This document shows positions 10,734 through 20,837 of a DNA stretch of 64,000 nt, piece after piece. How positions within the stretch are numbered: position 1 is the first letter of the stretch; every line of letters begins with the position of its first letter. The position numbers were made by a program, and so were the translations under genes. The DNA comes from Emiliania huxleyi CCMP1516. Lineage: Eukaryota; Haptophyta; Isochrysidales; Noelaerhabdaceae. Where the stretch lies: positions 826,459-890,458 of the forward strand of contig NW_005198966.1 in NCBI RefSeq assembly GCF_000372725.1, written 5' to 3'. The notes under the pieces were generated by a model. The model made no database searches. It was given only the letters and a program-made list of their open reading frames with translations, and had not been told where the DNA came from.

Positions 10734-11578
10734 GTTGGTTTTCAAAAACCTCTCTCAGAATAGGTTATGTGGTTAGAAAAAATGCTGCCCGAAACTCGGC
10801 GGTCATTTTCCATTGGCCGCCACGTCAGCCCCGGTCGGCACGCATCCTCCCTCACTTGCTCCCTCGTGCGTGCCCCGCCCGATGTATTCCAACCCTCACA
10901 CCTGTGCTGCGTGCCCCCGCCCGTTGTGTTTTACACGCACACACACCTCCGAGTCCACACTCGGGGCACACTGGTGCTTCGACGGCTGCACTCTTCCCCC
11001 ACGGTCCGCGCCTACAGGTGTCCAGCTCTGGCTGCTGGTGCAACAATGCACGAGCTGTCAAAGCTCTATGCCTCAAAACTCTGCCTCGTAGCTCGCTACT
11101 ACCAGGTGTGCTCCACTCGAGCGCACGTTCGTCACCTCTGCACACAGGGTCGGGGCGCCGCCGTGGGTCGGGCAGCCGGCGAGCACGCGCTACACTATCA
11201 GACGTTCTTCGTGCTACGGGCCGCGGCGGCAGCCCTCGATTTTGCCGTAACTGAGATGTAGCCGAGATGTGGCTGTGAGGGAGGCTGAGCGGGATCACTA
11301 TCCAGCTGGCACGGCTTGCGGCCATCGCTGTGATAGTGGTAGTGAAGCACACGCCTTTCCTTTCGTCGCTGTTCACACATGTACATGTGCACTCTCTCGT
11401 CTCTCTTCTCGGAGACCCATTGTTCTCGTGGCACGCCGGCTGCCGCACTCACCGCGTCAGTCCCGCCCATCCCCTCCCTTTCTGCTGCCTCGTCCGCTGT
11501 TGCTGCTGCTGCTGTCCGCGCCATCTCGACCTGGTTGTGCTCAGAGAATGAGAGCCCGCTTGGCTAACCACCACTTGC
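10734..11578. other. Intergenic stretch, no convincing gene
   Basis: The start (to about 10790) is AT-richer and resembles the pyrimidine-rich 33930-33960 segment. ORFs of up to 198 aa exist on both strands but show no domain, repeat or intron structure. The last 200 bp is the 3' flank of the Myb gene. Confidence 0.5.
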
Positions 11579-12283
11579 TCAGCGCCGGCGCTTCTGTCCG
11601 GTAAGCCGCCGCTTCTGCGTGGCGCACATGTTTTCCCACTTGTTTTGCACTTCGACCCTCGTCCGGCAGGCGAAGTGGCTGCTGCGAATGGTGCTCCACT
11701 CGATGCTGGCCGCCTTGAGGTAGGGCTTGACAGCTCGTGCGAGCAAGTTCTCCTCCTCAACGCTCCACGGCTCATTCTGCCGTCGTCGAGCGCGAGACGG
11801 CTCCCCCGCTGCTGCTTTTGCCTCCGCCTTTTGCAGTTTTTCCCAGCGCCTTTGGCACGATGTCGCGGTGGTGCGTGGTAGCTGCTCCGACACTGCCTTC
11901 CACTTGCGTCCGAGCAGCCCGACCTGCTGGCGGAGCGCATCGTCTTCCGAGGGTGTCCACCTGCACGGCCCAGCGCCAGCAGCGGCCGTGCCCGCGGCGG
12001 CGGGTGGCGTTGGGGCAGCAGCAGCGACGCCTTGCGAGGAGGCCGCCTCATCGCTCACGGCGGAGGCCATCGCGGCGGCGGCCCCGTCTCGGCTCGCGGG
12101 CGGCTTGGGCGAGGTCTCGTACCACCACTCGTCGCCCGCGCGCTCGTCGACCCACATCTCCCCTCCCCCCTCGTCAAAGCGCACGCGCATCCCCTGTGCG
12201 GCGGCTACCTTGGTGACGACGCCCGCGTAAAGCACCTTGACCACCGCGCCGCCGCCGTCCTCCTCCTCGTACACGACGACCAC
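11579..12283 (-). CDS. Two-repeat Myb/SANT DNA-binding protein with N-terminal Tudor-like segment
   Basis: Single open frame of about 235 residues. Two Myb-type repeats are visible: WTPSEDDALRQQV followed by RTTATSCQRRWEKL, and PWSVEEENLLARAV followed by RVEVQNKWENMC. Each has the regularly spaced Trp/aromatic residues of a helix-turn-helix repeat, so it probably binds DNA and regulates transcription in the nucleus. The N-terminal 60 residues (VVVVYEEEDGGG, VRFDEGGGEMWVDE, DEWWYE) resemble Tudor/SGF29-type beta-barrel modules. An Ala/Pro-rich linker separates them, and the C terminus is basic (KRRLTGQKRRR). The start is uncertain: the listed end is an in-frame GTG, a stop lies a few codons upstream, and the first in-frame ATG is at 12190, so an upstream exon may exist. 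Confidence 0.7.
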   Translation of the reverse strand: MVVVYEEEDGGGAVVKVLYAGVVTKVAAAQGMRVRFDEGGGEMWVDERAGDEWWYETSPKPPASRDGAAAAMASAVSDEAASSQGVAAAAPTPPAAAGTAAAGAGPCRWTPSEDDALRQQVGLLGRKWKAVSEQLPRTTATSCQRRWEKLQKAEAKAAAGEPSRARRRQNEPWSVEEENLLARAVKPYLKAASIEWSTIRSSHFACRTRVEVQNKWENMCATQKRRLTGQKRRR

Positions 12284-12303
12284 GTGCGAGTTGACCTCTC
12301 AAA

Positions 12304-12366
12304 GTGGGTCACTCTTCGCGCGCTGGTCCTGCATCCCGACCCAAGAGAATCCGAAAAAGAATTATG
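12304..12366 (-). promoter_or_regulatory. 5' leader segment of the Myb gene, shared with the PKS leader
   Basis: Contains the blocks found upstream of the PKS (see 9510-9556): TTCTTTTTCGGATTCTCT, GGGATGCAG and GCGCGAAGAGTGA. It lies immediately 5' of the Myb reading frame. No canonical TATA box was seen beside it. Confidence 0.3.
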
Positions 12367-12515
12367 CCGCTTGCGGGCCAAAACCTCGCTGAGCCAGAAC
12401 GTCGGCTCGCGAGGTGGGGTGCTAGTATGAGCCCGACCCAGGTCGTAGTGTTCTTGCTCCCAGCGCTTGCGCTTCGGCGGTTAGTGGTTGGTGCACTAAC
12501 CTCCGAGAAACCCAT

Positions 12516-12590
12516 CGGGTCGCTCCTCATCGCAAACCCTGTCAGCAGTCCTCCTCCGGGAATGTACGTAAGAGCTACATACACTGAAAA
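12516..12590 (+). repeat. Dispersed repeat family E, copy 1
   Basis: About 75 bp starting CGGGTCGCTCCTCATCGCAA and ending CATACACTGAAAA, nearly identical to 46105-46181. The end motif TTCAGTGTATGTAGCT recurs in inverse orientation near 23270. It is probably the end of a mobile element. Confidence 0.7.
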
Positions 12591-12899
12591 TACGCCGCGA
12601 GGAGAGCGGAGTTGCGCCGAGAGGCGACAGAAGCCGCGAGAGCACGGGATCGGCGCAGGCGTCGGAGTCGTCGCACAGAACGAGGCAGAGGAGAGAGCGA
12701 TGAGGCACGAGGACAACGGGGCAGGAGAGAGAACGACGAGAGTGGGATCACGACCGCGAGGTGGCATGAAGGTTGCCGCGAGAATCGGCGAGAGTTGTGT
12801 ATATAGGAAGAGGCAGGCGCCCAAGGGCCAAGCCCAAGGGTGCTGGGTGGGCGACGGCTAGCAACACACCTGTTTCATTACCTTCCTTCCTTCCCGCGT

Positions 12900-12946
12900 G
12901 AAATCCCTGTGTGGTGGCGGCGTGCCGTCCTCCCTACCCTCCTTTG
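12900..12946 (+). repeat. Dispersed repeat family C, copy 1
   Basis: About 47 bp starting AAATCCCTGTGTGGTGGCGG, recurring at 41758-41808 and 60447-60498 in the same orientation. Copies 1 and 3 are the closest pair. Confidence 0.65.
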
Positions 12947-14110
12947 GGTGCTCTCTCGGTTTTTCTTTCTTTCTTCCTTCCCTTAAATAAATAAATAAAA
13001 CGCTAAACGGACACCTCTCTACTGTGAGGTGGGTAAAAAGGAACAGGTCCCCGCCCTTGCGATCTTTGTGCAGGGTTCTTTGTGGGTGTGGTCGGCGACT
13101 AGCCGGGGTCGTCCCATAGTCGGTCGAGGTCGCCGCCCTCCTCGTGCCTCTTCCCAACGTTCCCTCGGCGGTCGATGCCTTTCTCCGACTCCGCCGTCCC
13201 CGGGTCTGCCCTGCTCTCGTCTGCGCTAGTTTCTGCTTGGTCATCACCGGCGTCTCTCCTCTTCCTTCTCCCCTTCTTGTATGCTTTGTACTATTGTACA
13301 TCGCGTCGATTCCTTTTCGCGTGAGCACCACCCTGAAGCCCGCCCAGCAGCTGAACCGCTCCCTAAGTCGATGGAAGGAGCATCATCAGTCTCACCCACT
13401 TCGCTCGCTGCCCACTGTCTCCGCTCCCTCCCGCTTGAGCCGCCGTCGCGGCCCTCGTTCGTCCCACTGGCTGTTGCCGTCTGCACGTTACCTCCGTTAT
13501 CCCTCCTCCTCCGCGACTCCCTCAAGGCCGGCCTCTCACGCTCAGCGATATCACGACAACTTTGAGGTCGCCGGCTTTGGCCAGGTGCCCACCACCTGCT
13601 TGCCTCCATGTTCACGCTTCGCGCCCCTTCCCCCCCTCTGACGCCGCCGTATGACCGTAGGTGAGGGGCACGACTGCCCGCCTGGAAGGCGCTCTCATCA
13701 GCAAGTCACCCAGGCACCAACTCCTGGGCGTTTACGCTTGACTACGAAACCATGCACCTTTTGGATGCAGCTCGATCAAAACGGCGACGCCAACAGCTGG
13801 TCCCTGGGCGACTTCCTCGCCCAGGATGAGATGCGGGTCATGATGCGCACCAAGTCGCTCACATTCCGTGAGTTCGTCAACGGGCGACTGCGATCTCGAA
13901 CTCCGACAACTGGACTGGTGCACCAGCCGCGGAGGACGATGGCTCCCTCGACGACATCCCTTCATCGACGGACGCCTTCACCGCCGCCGGCCCTGGGCCA
14001 TCCATCGCGGCCTCCGACTGGCTGCCGCAGCTCACACCCTAATCTATCTGCCTTAGGCACGGAGCCAACGGCGCCCGCAGCATCGCGTGCGGCTCCGAGC
14101 TGACTGATGA
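12947..14110 (+). other. Unresolved region; possible small gene at about 13600-14050
   Basis: An AT-rich run (TAAATAAATAAATAAAA near 12985) is followed by mixed sequence. At 13720-13890 one frame gives QNGDANSWSLGDFLAQDEM, and at 13885-14042 another gives a short acidic, aromatic tail (SDNWTGAP, DDIPSSTDAF, ASDWLPQLTP, stop). A GTAGGTGAG donor-like site lies near 13658. The tail resembles an activation segment, but no domain can be named and the frames do not join cleanly. It may be a small gene or a relic. Confidence 0.25.
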
Positions 14111-14117
14111 GTGCTTG

Positions 14118-14141
14118 CGAGAGAGAGATTTTTAGCAATGC
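14118..14141 (+). repeat. Dispersed repeat family F fragment
   Basis: GAGAGAGATTTTTAGCAAT occurs here and at 23216-23237, 33725-33770 and 33779-33819, with the outer half inverted at 44453-44484. In the longer copies it continues with an AACTCTAACACTCACAC end. It is likely a mobile-element terminus. Confidence 0.6.
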
Positions 14142-14369
14142 TTGCGATGGATGATCTCCGACACCCAAAACCAAAATGCAAATGCGGAGTGGAGCCCACT
14201 TCGCGTGCAGATCCTGCGTCTCTCACTGCCCGAACAACAGAGGCGGGTAACGCGGCAGGTCCCACACTAGTAGAGCTTTTTAAAGCAGAGCAGATTGTGC
14301 TTTGCGGGGGTCCGCGGGTTGTCGGGGGACCCCAACTCGGCCCGCGAAGGTAACGAAAATGTCATCAAG

Positions 14370-15260
14370 ATGAACCACCTGCTCTCACCTGTCTTCTCGA
14401 GGCCGCCGGGCTCGAGGCCACCGCCGCCGAGTGGAGCCGCGCCCCTCCCCCCGGAGCTGTGGGTACACATCGGCCGATTTCTTCCCCCAAGGGCGGCGTA
14501 CGCCTTTGCGCGCACTTGCAGAGCCGGCGCCGAATCGTGGGCGGGGCGGAGACACGGCTTGACCTTTGCCGAAGTACGCGAGCGCGTCGACGAGCACTTT
14601 CAGATCGGGCACTTTCAGATTTCCCGGAAGAAGGTACGCGCCCGGCGCACCCTGCCCGCTCAGCACACGCCGACCGACCGACCACGCGTCCCCCCCCCTT
14701 CCCGCCGCGGTGCAGGGCATGGAGATCCTTCTCCGCCCGCACGACGGCCCTTCGACGGGCAGCGTCCGCATATTTGCCATCGCGGCCAGCCTGGGGCTGC
14801 TCGTGCGGGCGCGCTGGATCCGGCTCGCCGCCGACACAGAGCACGTCTGCGCCCTCGCCCAGGCGCTCGCCTCGGGGGCGTGCTGGAAGCTCGAGGAGCT
14901 GTACCTACCGCGCAGCAAGATTGGGGACGGCGGCGTGCTGGCCCTCTGCGACGCCGGCCTGCAGGGCGCGCTGAGCCGGCTCCACCGCCTCCACCTCGGC
15001 GGAAATCTCATCTCGGACGCGGGCGCGTGTGCGCTCGCCCGCACGCTCTCGAGCGGAGCCCTCTCGGAGCTGGACACGCTCTGGCTGCACAAGAACGAGG
15101 CGCGGCATCCCCCCCGCCACCCCTATCCCCGCGCGCGGCCCGGCTCTTGCGCGCCTGCATTTCCGGCGAGGTCTCTTCGAACGAGCTACTGTGGTCCGTC
15201 GGTTGGCCTCTCAAAGCGACCGAGAGCCTCTGGGCGAAAGACGCTCCTTCTTATCTGCCA
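14370..15260 (+). CDS. F-box-like / leucine-rich-repeat (RNI-type) protein, 3' part lost in gap
   Basis: Starts MNHLLSPVF at 14370. Exon 1 (14370-14633) contains PPELWVHIGRFLPPRAAYAF, an F-box-like helix pair. A GT-AG intron (14634-14715, donor GTACGC) keeps the frame. Exon 2 carries ribonuclease-inhibitor-type leucine-rich repeats, LEELYLPRSKIGDGG, LHRLHLGGNLISDAG and LDTLWLHKNE, each about 28-33 residues. The repeats stop near 15100, possibly at a GC donor (GAG then GCGCGG), and a run of N begins at 15261. Proteins of this build commonly act as substrate receptors of SCF ubiquitin ligases; that role is an inference here. The gene is incomplete as assembled. Confidence 0.65.
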
Positions 15261-15400
15261 NNNNNNNNNNNNNNNNNNNNNNNNNNNNNNNNNNNNNNNN
15301 NNNNNNNNNNNNNNNNNNNNNNNNNNNNNNNNNNNNNNNNNNNNNNNNNNNNNNNNNNNNNNNNNNNNNNNNNNNNNNNNNNNNNNNNNNNNNNNNNNNN
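15261..15400. other. Assembly gap (140 N)
   Basis: A run of N follows the LRR gene. The sequence on the right begins with unrelated text plus poly-C runs, so the two flanks may not be neighbours. Confidence 0.95.
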
Positions 15401-16781
15401 CGATGGGTAAATTGCCCAAGGCCGTCTCCAAGGGGCTTTGCTGGTTGGGGGGCCGCTTGCTTACCCGCGCTGTTGCCCCGGGGGGTTGTCCAAGCAGGCG
15501 CCCTCTCGGTTTAGGGGGGGTGAGGGCTTTCCCCCCCCCCCCCCTCCCTTCTCGCTCTCCCCCTCCCCTCCCCCTCCGTGTGTTACTACCAGACAGCTGC
15601 GAGACGTACGGCAGGGGGTGGGATCCGATGCCTTCGACGGGACGAAGCGCTACGAGGCTGTCGGGAGCCGCATGCAGATGCGTGGCGCCCTCTGTTGTAC
15701 ACGTGTGCCTGCGTGCCCCCTGTGAGGCGGCGGACACCGCGGGGTCGTGCACTAGAGTTGTCTCCAGGGCCACTGGTGACTCCACAGTCCACTAGACGCA
15801 CTCGGGCACTAAAGAGTTAGTGTGTCCATGGGGCCATGCGCTTTGCGTTGGATGTAACTAGTGTGTTCATTTGATGTGTCGTGTACTGCGTACAGTATGT
15901 GAATGTGAGGCCGCGTACTGCTACTGGGCTGGGTCTTTAGGCATTGTGGGGTTGGCACTCCCATCGACCCTCATGACCTCCTGCGGTCTCTGAGATGGAC
16001 ACCAGTGGGTGTGGGTGGGACCACAGGCAGGATACACTCGAAGGCTGGGTAAGCAGTAGAGGTCGATACTCGACGCGTCCCACATGGTCTGTGTCGCTGT
16101 CGGCACGCTGTCGACAGGACGTCGAGCGACACCGGTGGCAGTGCCACCCAGGCGGTCTCCCGTCATGAGAGAGCCACCATGTGATCCGTATGATGATTCC
16201 TGACAACCGCCTCAGTCAACTTTCGTCACAGTTCCCGCTCTGAGAGGAGCTGCGGGTCGCAGCTCGACAGCTGGAGCTGTGTCGCCGGCGTGCGGCGGCC
16301 TGCCTCCGGAGGTGCCTCTGAGGTGGACATTTTTTGGTCACCGTGAGAGAACGCGTTCGAATTTTTACTCGGGAGTTTCAACTCCACACGCGCACCGGCC
16401 AGGGCTACAATAGTGCCAGTGAGGCGGAGGCGCGAGTCGGAAGGCCGCGACCGTGACTTGGTCCCTTCGTTGTCCTACAATCGCTGTCGACCCAGCCACG
16501 TACAGTTATGTGAAGAGCCGAGGCGCGGAGAATAACACTGCTCACGCTGACACTGTCCCGACTAGGTCCAGCCCTCGCTGGGTGAGCCAGATCTGACGTT
16601 TTGTGTCTGTAATAGATAAGATGAGAGTGAGGTTGAACCGGACCCAATCAAAGTCGGCGGGTTTCGAGGGGGTGGTACGACGAAAAACGGCGGGCGCATT
16701 TGGGCACATGACTGGGAGAACTCTCTGTGGAGAGGTGGACCCGCTGGGCGAAAGGAGCTCGCAGACCGTTGCTTCCTCACA
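15401..16781. other. Intergenic stretch with repeat H
   Basis: No gene recognised. It holds C-rich microsatellites (15520-15560) and a copy of repeat H. From 15840 to 16640 the base composition is more balanced than in the genes around it and all frames are short. Confidence 0.4.
15715..15832 (-). repeat. Dispersed repeat family H, copy 1
   Basis: About 118 bp matching, inverted and with small insertions, 30436-30596. A shared core is GTGCCCGAGTGCGTCTAGTG on the minus strand here. The two copies differ by indels, so they are older than the perfect repeats in this window. Confidence 0.6.
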
Positions 16782-17117
16782 ATGTCGTTGAGCGGAGCGG
16801 GTGCGAGCGCGGCGGCCATGCAGCGGCACCAGGAGCAGCGGCGCGCTGACACGAGCGCGCTCGTCGATGCGGCGAGGGGGCAGAGGCAGATGCCCGAGCT
16901 GCCTGACATCGCGTCAGATCCGTGTTTTTCTCGTCTTGCGGTACATCTCTCCGCTCGGCACCTCACGCTCCGCCGTCCGGCCATGGATGGTTCGATGGAG
17001 CTCGGCGAGCTCCATCGAACCATCCAACTCCGGTCACCGGGTCTGAACGCGCTCAGCCTCAGGAGGTACCAAACCGCGCGAATTCTGCACGCCTTGCTGC
17101 ACCGCTGGCGTGACTGA
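16782..17117 (+). CDS. Possible small gene, unrecognised, 111 aa
   Basis: ATG in a fair context opens a frame starting MSLSGAGASAAAMQRHQEQR. The first 45 codons mostly end in G or C, like true exons here; the rest does not. The frame crosses the perfect hairpin at 16984-17026, so at least its second half may be non-coding. No family recognised. Confidence 0.22.
   Translation: MSLSGAGASAAAMQRHQEQRRADTSALVDAARGQRQMPELPDIASDPCFSRLAVHLSARHLTLRRPAMDGSMELGELHRTIQLRSPGLNALSLRRYQTARILHALLHRWRD
16984..17026 (+). repeat. Perfect 21-bp hairpin with 1-nt loop
   Basis: Arms 16984-17004 and 17006-17026 are perfectly complementary (left arm starts TGGATGGTTCGATGGAGCTC), separated by a single G. Possible readings are a cruciform, a palindromic insertion scar, or an RNA hairpin; the loop is too short for a classical miRNA precursor. 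Confidence 0.85.
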
Positions 17118-18018
17118 ATCAGGCAGCAGCAGGCGATGTGCACTCGCATTGGATGAGCCCTGCTGATGGACCTGCGTCGCCTAGCTGCACGAGAGCATTG
17201 CCGCAGGCGGCGGCCGTGGCATACACTGCGAGCACACTTGGTGCAGCTGCGAGGTGCAGCAAGATTAGATATTCTTACCTTCTTGCCCCCCTCCGAGACT
17301 GGAGACAGTCACACCCCAGTATCAGACCAGGGGGAGTGCCCCCCGCCCCCGCTTGCCCTGACTGCACAGGATAGCGTGCCCCAATTGGCGACACATAGCG
17401 GGGGACACTGCGCAAGGAGGGGGTGCGTCGCCTTTCTTTGTCCTCTCGAGGGAATGTTCTCTCGACGCCCATGGCCTTTTTCTGAGGTTTCGTACTAATG
17501 ACGTCCTTCTTGGCACTTCGGGCGTCGGTTGTGCGTATCTGTGGTGTCTAATTCCCTCGGGGTGTCATCAATCCAACGTATAGGTGTCATCGTAGGCCAA
17601 AACCAAGGCGGACGTGTTGCGGACACCTACGTCGCGAGGGTCAAGACCAGGGCGGACGGGTTGCGCACCTAGTTGTTGGAAACAAAGAACTTTTTCACAC
17701 ACAACAAAGATTTCTGAATCGCGCCTCGTGTACCGCGTCCCCAGCACGAGAAAAAATAGGAAGCACAAATCGACTCCAAGTGCTCCAAGTGCTCCAATCG
17801 TCCGAGCTGTCGATCTTTTTTTCTTTTTTTCTCGCAGGTCACGCCGGCCGACGCGCGCATGTGCGACGACCTGGCGCCGACCCGCGCAGCGGCACACTCC
17901 TAGGCGTTGTCAGCAGCTTCTACGACACTGCTTCGGCGGCGTGCACCCCGATCCTGTACCGTGTTTGTTATGACCCCCCCCGATGAACACACCAGTGAGG
18001 GAGGGCGAGACGATCGAG
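17118..18018. other. Intergenic stretch; possible orphan terminal exon near 17840
   Basis: Mostly short frames. A T-rich tract (17815-17835) ends TCTCGCAG and is followed by a frame VTPADARMCDDLAPTRAAAH then a stop at about 17900. It looks like a last exon with a strong polypyrimidine tract but has no partner exon that I can see. The interior repeat GTGCTCCAAGTGCTCC near 17780 resembles the starts of repeat family B. Confidence 0.3.
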
Positions 18019-18068
18019 GGGTCCCGTACCATGCGGAATCGACCCTATCCAGTGCTCAAGTGCTCAAG
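18019..18068 (+). repeat. Left arm of a perfect 50-bp inverted repeat
   Basis: Begins GGGTCCCGTACCATGCGGAA and ends CAAGTGCTCAAG. It is the exact reverse complement of 21363-21412. The pair encloses 3.3 kb that includes the kinase-ARM gene. Confidence 0.9.
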
Positions 18069-18111
18069 CAGCTTCTCTTCACAGGCGCGTGCCTGGCTGT
18101 GAACAGGTGCA

Positions 18112-18188
18112 GGTGCTGCGCGACGCAAAGCAGGAGGTGCCGCCGGAGCTGCAGCGGCTCGCGGCGGAGGGGCGGGCGGCGAGGTACA
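18112..18188 (+). pseudogene. Orphan exon resembling the C-terminal tail of a DEAD-box RNA helicase
   Basis: Between an acceptor-like GTGAACAG and a donor-like GAGGTACAAT the frame reads VQVLRDAKQEVPPELQRLAA, close to the (L)REAKQxVPPxL tail that follows the helicase core in DDX5/DBP2-type proteins. No helicase core is nearby, so this looks like a transported gene fragment inside the inverted-repeat segment. The family call rests on about 20 residues and is tentative. Confidence 0.35.
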
Positions 18189-18299
18189 ATTGGTCGTTGG
18201 CAATACAAATTGATGATCGATTGTGGAAGTCACTTGAGGGTGGTCAAAATTCTTTTTTCGTGAGATCGCCGCGAATCCGCCGCCTTTTGCGTGCCAAAA

Positions 18300-20837
18300 A
18301 TGGAGGCTGGTTTCGAGCGGCTCGCGTCGGCGGGGCGTGCAATGGACAAGGTCCAAACGGGTCTGAAGCTCGTCGACACCGTGCTCAAGATCGGCGAGGG
18401 CGCCGGGCTGCCTCTCATTCCGGCGGTGTGCAGCGCGGCTCGCGGCGTCCTTCAAGTCGTGCAAGCGTCGCGAACTGTGATCAACGATGTGCTGTCCGCT
18501 GCCCAGCGCACGATCGACGTCCTCGAGCTGCTGCAGCTCATGGCTCAAAACGTGAAACGCATGGACGTGACGAGCCGCGCGAGCGTCGAGGACAGGATGC
18601 GCGAGTTGCAGCGGCTGCTCGAAGACGTGCGCTCGGCGGTCGCTGCCTTTGGCAAGAAGGGCTGGCTGCGACACGCGCTAAATGTGAAGAGGGGCAACAC
18701 CTTCTCGCAGCTCGACTCGGAGATCACCAGCCAGCTCGACCTGCTGCTCCAATTCTACAACCTCACCCGCGACGCGGACATCCTCGACCGGCTGCAGGCG
18801 CGCGAGTACGCTGTCGAGGCGGAGGTGGAGCGGCAGGTGGCCGAGCGGAAGGGGCTGGGCGAGGCTGTCGACGCGGAGGCGCTCGAAAAGGACTCCGAGG
18901 TCGTGCGTGGCATCGCCGTCGCCTCGGGCGTGTCGGACGCCGAGTTCCAAGAGGAGTTGACGCGTGAGATGCGCGAGGGCTTTGCGCAGCAGGGCCTGAA
19001 GCTCGACAAAATCATCGTGATGATGGCGAACCTCTCGGCAACGGACAACGCGGAACCGGACCGCGGCTCGCGGATGTCGCTCTACGCCTACGACCGCAAG
19101 CCGGACGCGCCTGCCGGCCAGAAGGACAAGCTCGCCGCGCGGCTCGGAAAGGGCTCTTTCGGCGTCACCTATCGGATGCGCAAGGTCGCTGGGATCGATG
19201 CGAGGCTGTACGCGGTCAAGATGATCGAGTCGGAGGAGCTGGACGGCGCCGGCTTGGAGAGGGAGGCGCGCCTACTCTCGATGATCGAGCACGAGAACAC
19301 CCTGCGCTTCTACGACGCCTTTTGGCACGACACCGACGACGGCCGCCTCTTTGTCATCGTCACGGAGCTTCTCACCGGCGGCTCCCTCGCCGAGAAGATC
19401 TCCGCCGCGCCGCCGCCGGCCGAGGTTGCAGCCCTGGTGCGGCAGGTCGCGTCCGGGCTCGCGTACATGCACTCGCTCAACCTGCAGCACCGCGACCTCA
19501 AGCCGGCCAACGTGATGCTCGACTCGGCGGGCCGCGCGAAGATCATCGACTTTGGGCTCGCGTGCGTCTCTTCCGCCTCGCGCCGCTCGCGCACCAAGAC
19601 CAAGGTGGGCACGGACGCCTACATGTCGCCCGAGAAGGCCGTTGGCAAGCGGTACGGGCCGGCGGACGACGTGTGGGCGGTCGGCTGCATCCTCGCCGAG
19701 CTTATCCTCGGCCGCACGATTGGCAACGTGGCGCTCGACGCGGCAAAGCGGCAGCGCGCGATCGCCGAGTGCAAGTCCGCGAGCGAGTGGCTCGGCTCGT
19801 GGGTCGAGGGCTCTCTCCAGGAGGCCCCGGGGCGGCGGCCGGCGGCGGCGGTGCTGGAGCAGGGGCTGGCGTCGGGTGACCCGGGTGCGCAGGAGGCGGA
19901 AGAGCGCTCGCGGCGGGAGGCAGCAGCGTCTGCAGCAGTGGCAGATGAGAAGGAGCGCGTGCGCCGCGAGGCTCTCGGTCGCTCTGAGAGGCAAACGACG
20001 GAGCACAGTAGCTCGTCCGACGACGCCTCGCGGGAGCTGCAGGCGGACACGAGCCGGGCCGGGGTTCTGATGAGATTTCGAGGTTGACCCGAGATTGGCT
20101 GCCCGCAGGCGGAGTCTGACGCGGAGCTCGACGTGCCAGCTCTGGTGGCGCTTGCGGAGGCGGGTGATTTCGCGCCGCTGGTGGCGTTGGTTCGCGACGG
20201 CACGGACGGGGAGAAGGAGGAGGCGGCGGGGGCGCTCAAGAAACTAAGTGCTCAGTTGGAGAACAACACCTTGGTGGCGATCGCGAAGGCGGGCGGCATC
20301 GCTCCGCTGGTGGCGCTGGCTCGCGACGGCACGGACGGGCAGAAGGTGGAGGCCGCGTGGGCGCTGGGAAACCTCGCTTCCCCCCCGAAGGCTTGGAACG
20401 ACGACAACCGAGTGGCGATCGCGAGGGAGGGCGGCATCGCGCCACTGGTGGCGCTGGCTCGCGACGGCACAGACGAGCAGAAGCTGCATGCCGCGTGGGT
20501 GCTGAGGAACCTCGCTTTCAACGCCGACAACCAGGTGGCGATCGCGAGGGCGGGCGGCATCGCGCCGCTGGTGGCGCTGGCTCGCGGCGGCCCCTACTCC
20601 CGCGGGCAGAAGCAGCATGCCGCGGCGGCGCTGGCGATTCTCGCTGCTCGCAACGCCGACAACCAGGTGGCGATCGCGAGGGCGGGCGGCATCGCGCCGC
20701 TGGTGGCGCTGGCTCGCGGCAACACGTACGGCTGGCAGTTCAGGTTCGGCGAGGAGCCGGCCGCGCATGCGCTGCGCGAACTCGGCTGCACGAAGTCCAT
20801 GTTTGGGTGGAAGATTCCGAAGGCCCTTAAGGGTTAA
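18300..20837 (+). CDS. MLKL-like four-helix bundle + protein kinase + ARM-repeat protein
   Basis: ATG at 18300 (MEAGFERLASAGRAMDK). Residues 1 to about 170 are helical with alternating hydrophobics (LPLIPAVCSAARGVLQVVQA, KKGWLRHAL, FSQLDSEITSQLD), resembling the N-terminal bundles of MLKL/HeLo-like proteins. The kinase domain follows: G-loop GKGSFG (about residue 281), YAVKMI (Lys), HRDLKPANVML (about 397), DFGLA (about 416) and GTDAYMSPEKA; all catalytic residues are present. After a Ser-rich linker, the frame continues across a short intron into ARM repeats of about 42 residues (repeated NADNQVAIARAGGIAPLVAL), ending at 20837. The intron can be drawn as GT-AG (20064-20108) or GC-AG (20043-20108); both keep frame. 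Kinase and ARM parts are therefore probably one gene. By analogy it could act in signalling or regulated cell death, but only the kinase activity is well supported. It is flanked by the 50-bp inverted repeats. Confidence 0.75.

Noticed and set aside
11198-11524. 108-codon minus frame near the Myb gene
   Set aside because: No coding character; overlaps low-complexity sequence.
13029-13641. Overlapping frames near 13.0-13.6 kb as a gene
   Set aside because: Low coding bias, no splice-consistent join, no motif.
20043-20108. Stop at 20087 as the true end of the kinase protein
   Set aside because: A short in-frame intron joins it to the ARM repeats; kept as an alternative until cDNA is available.
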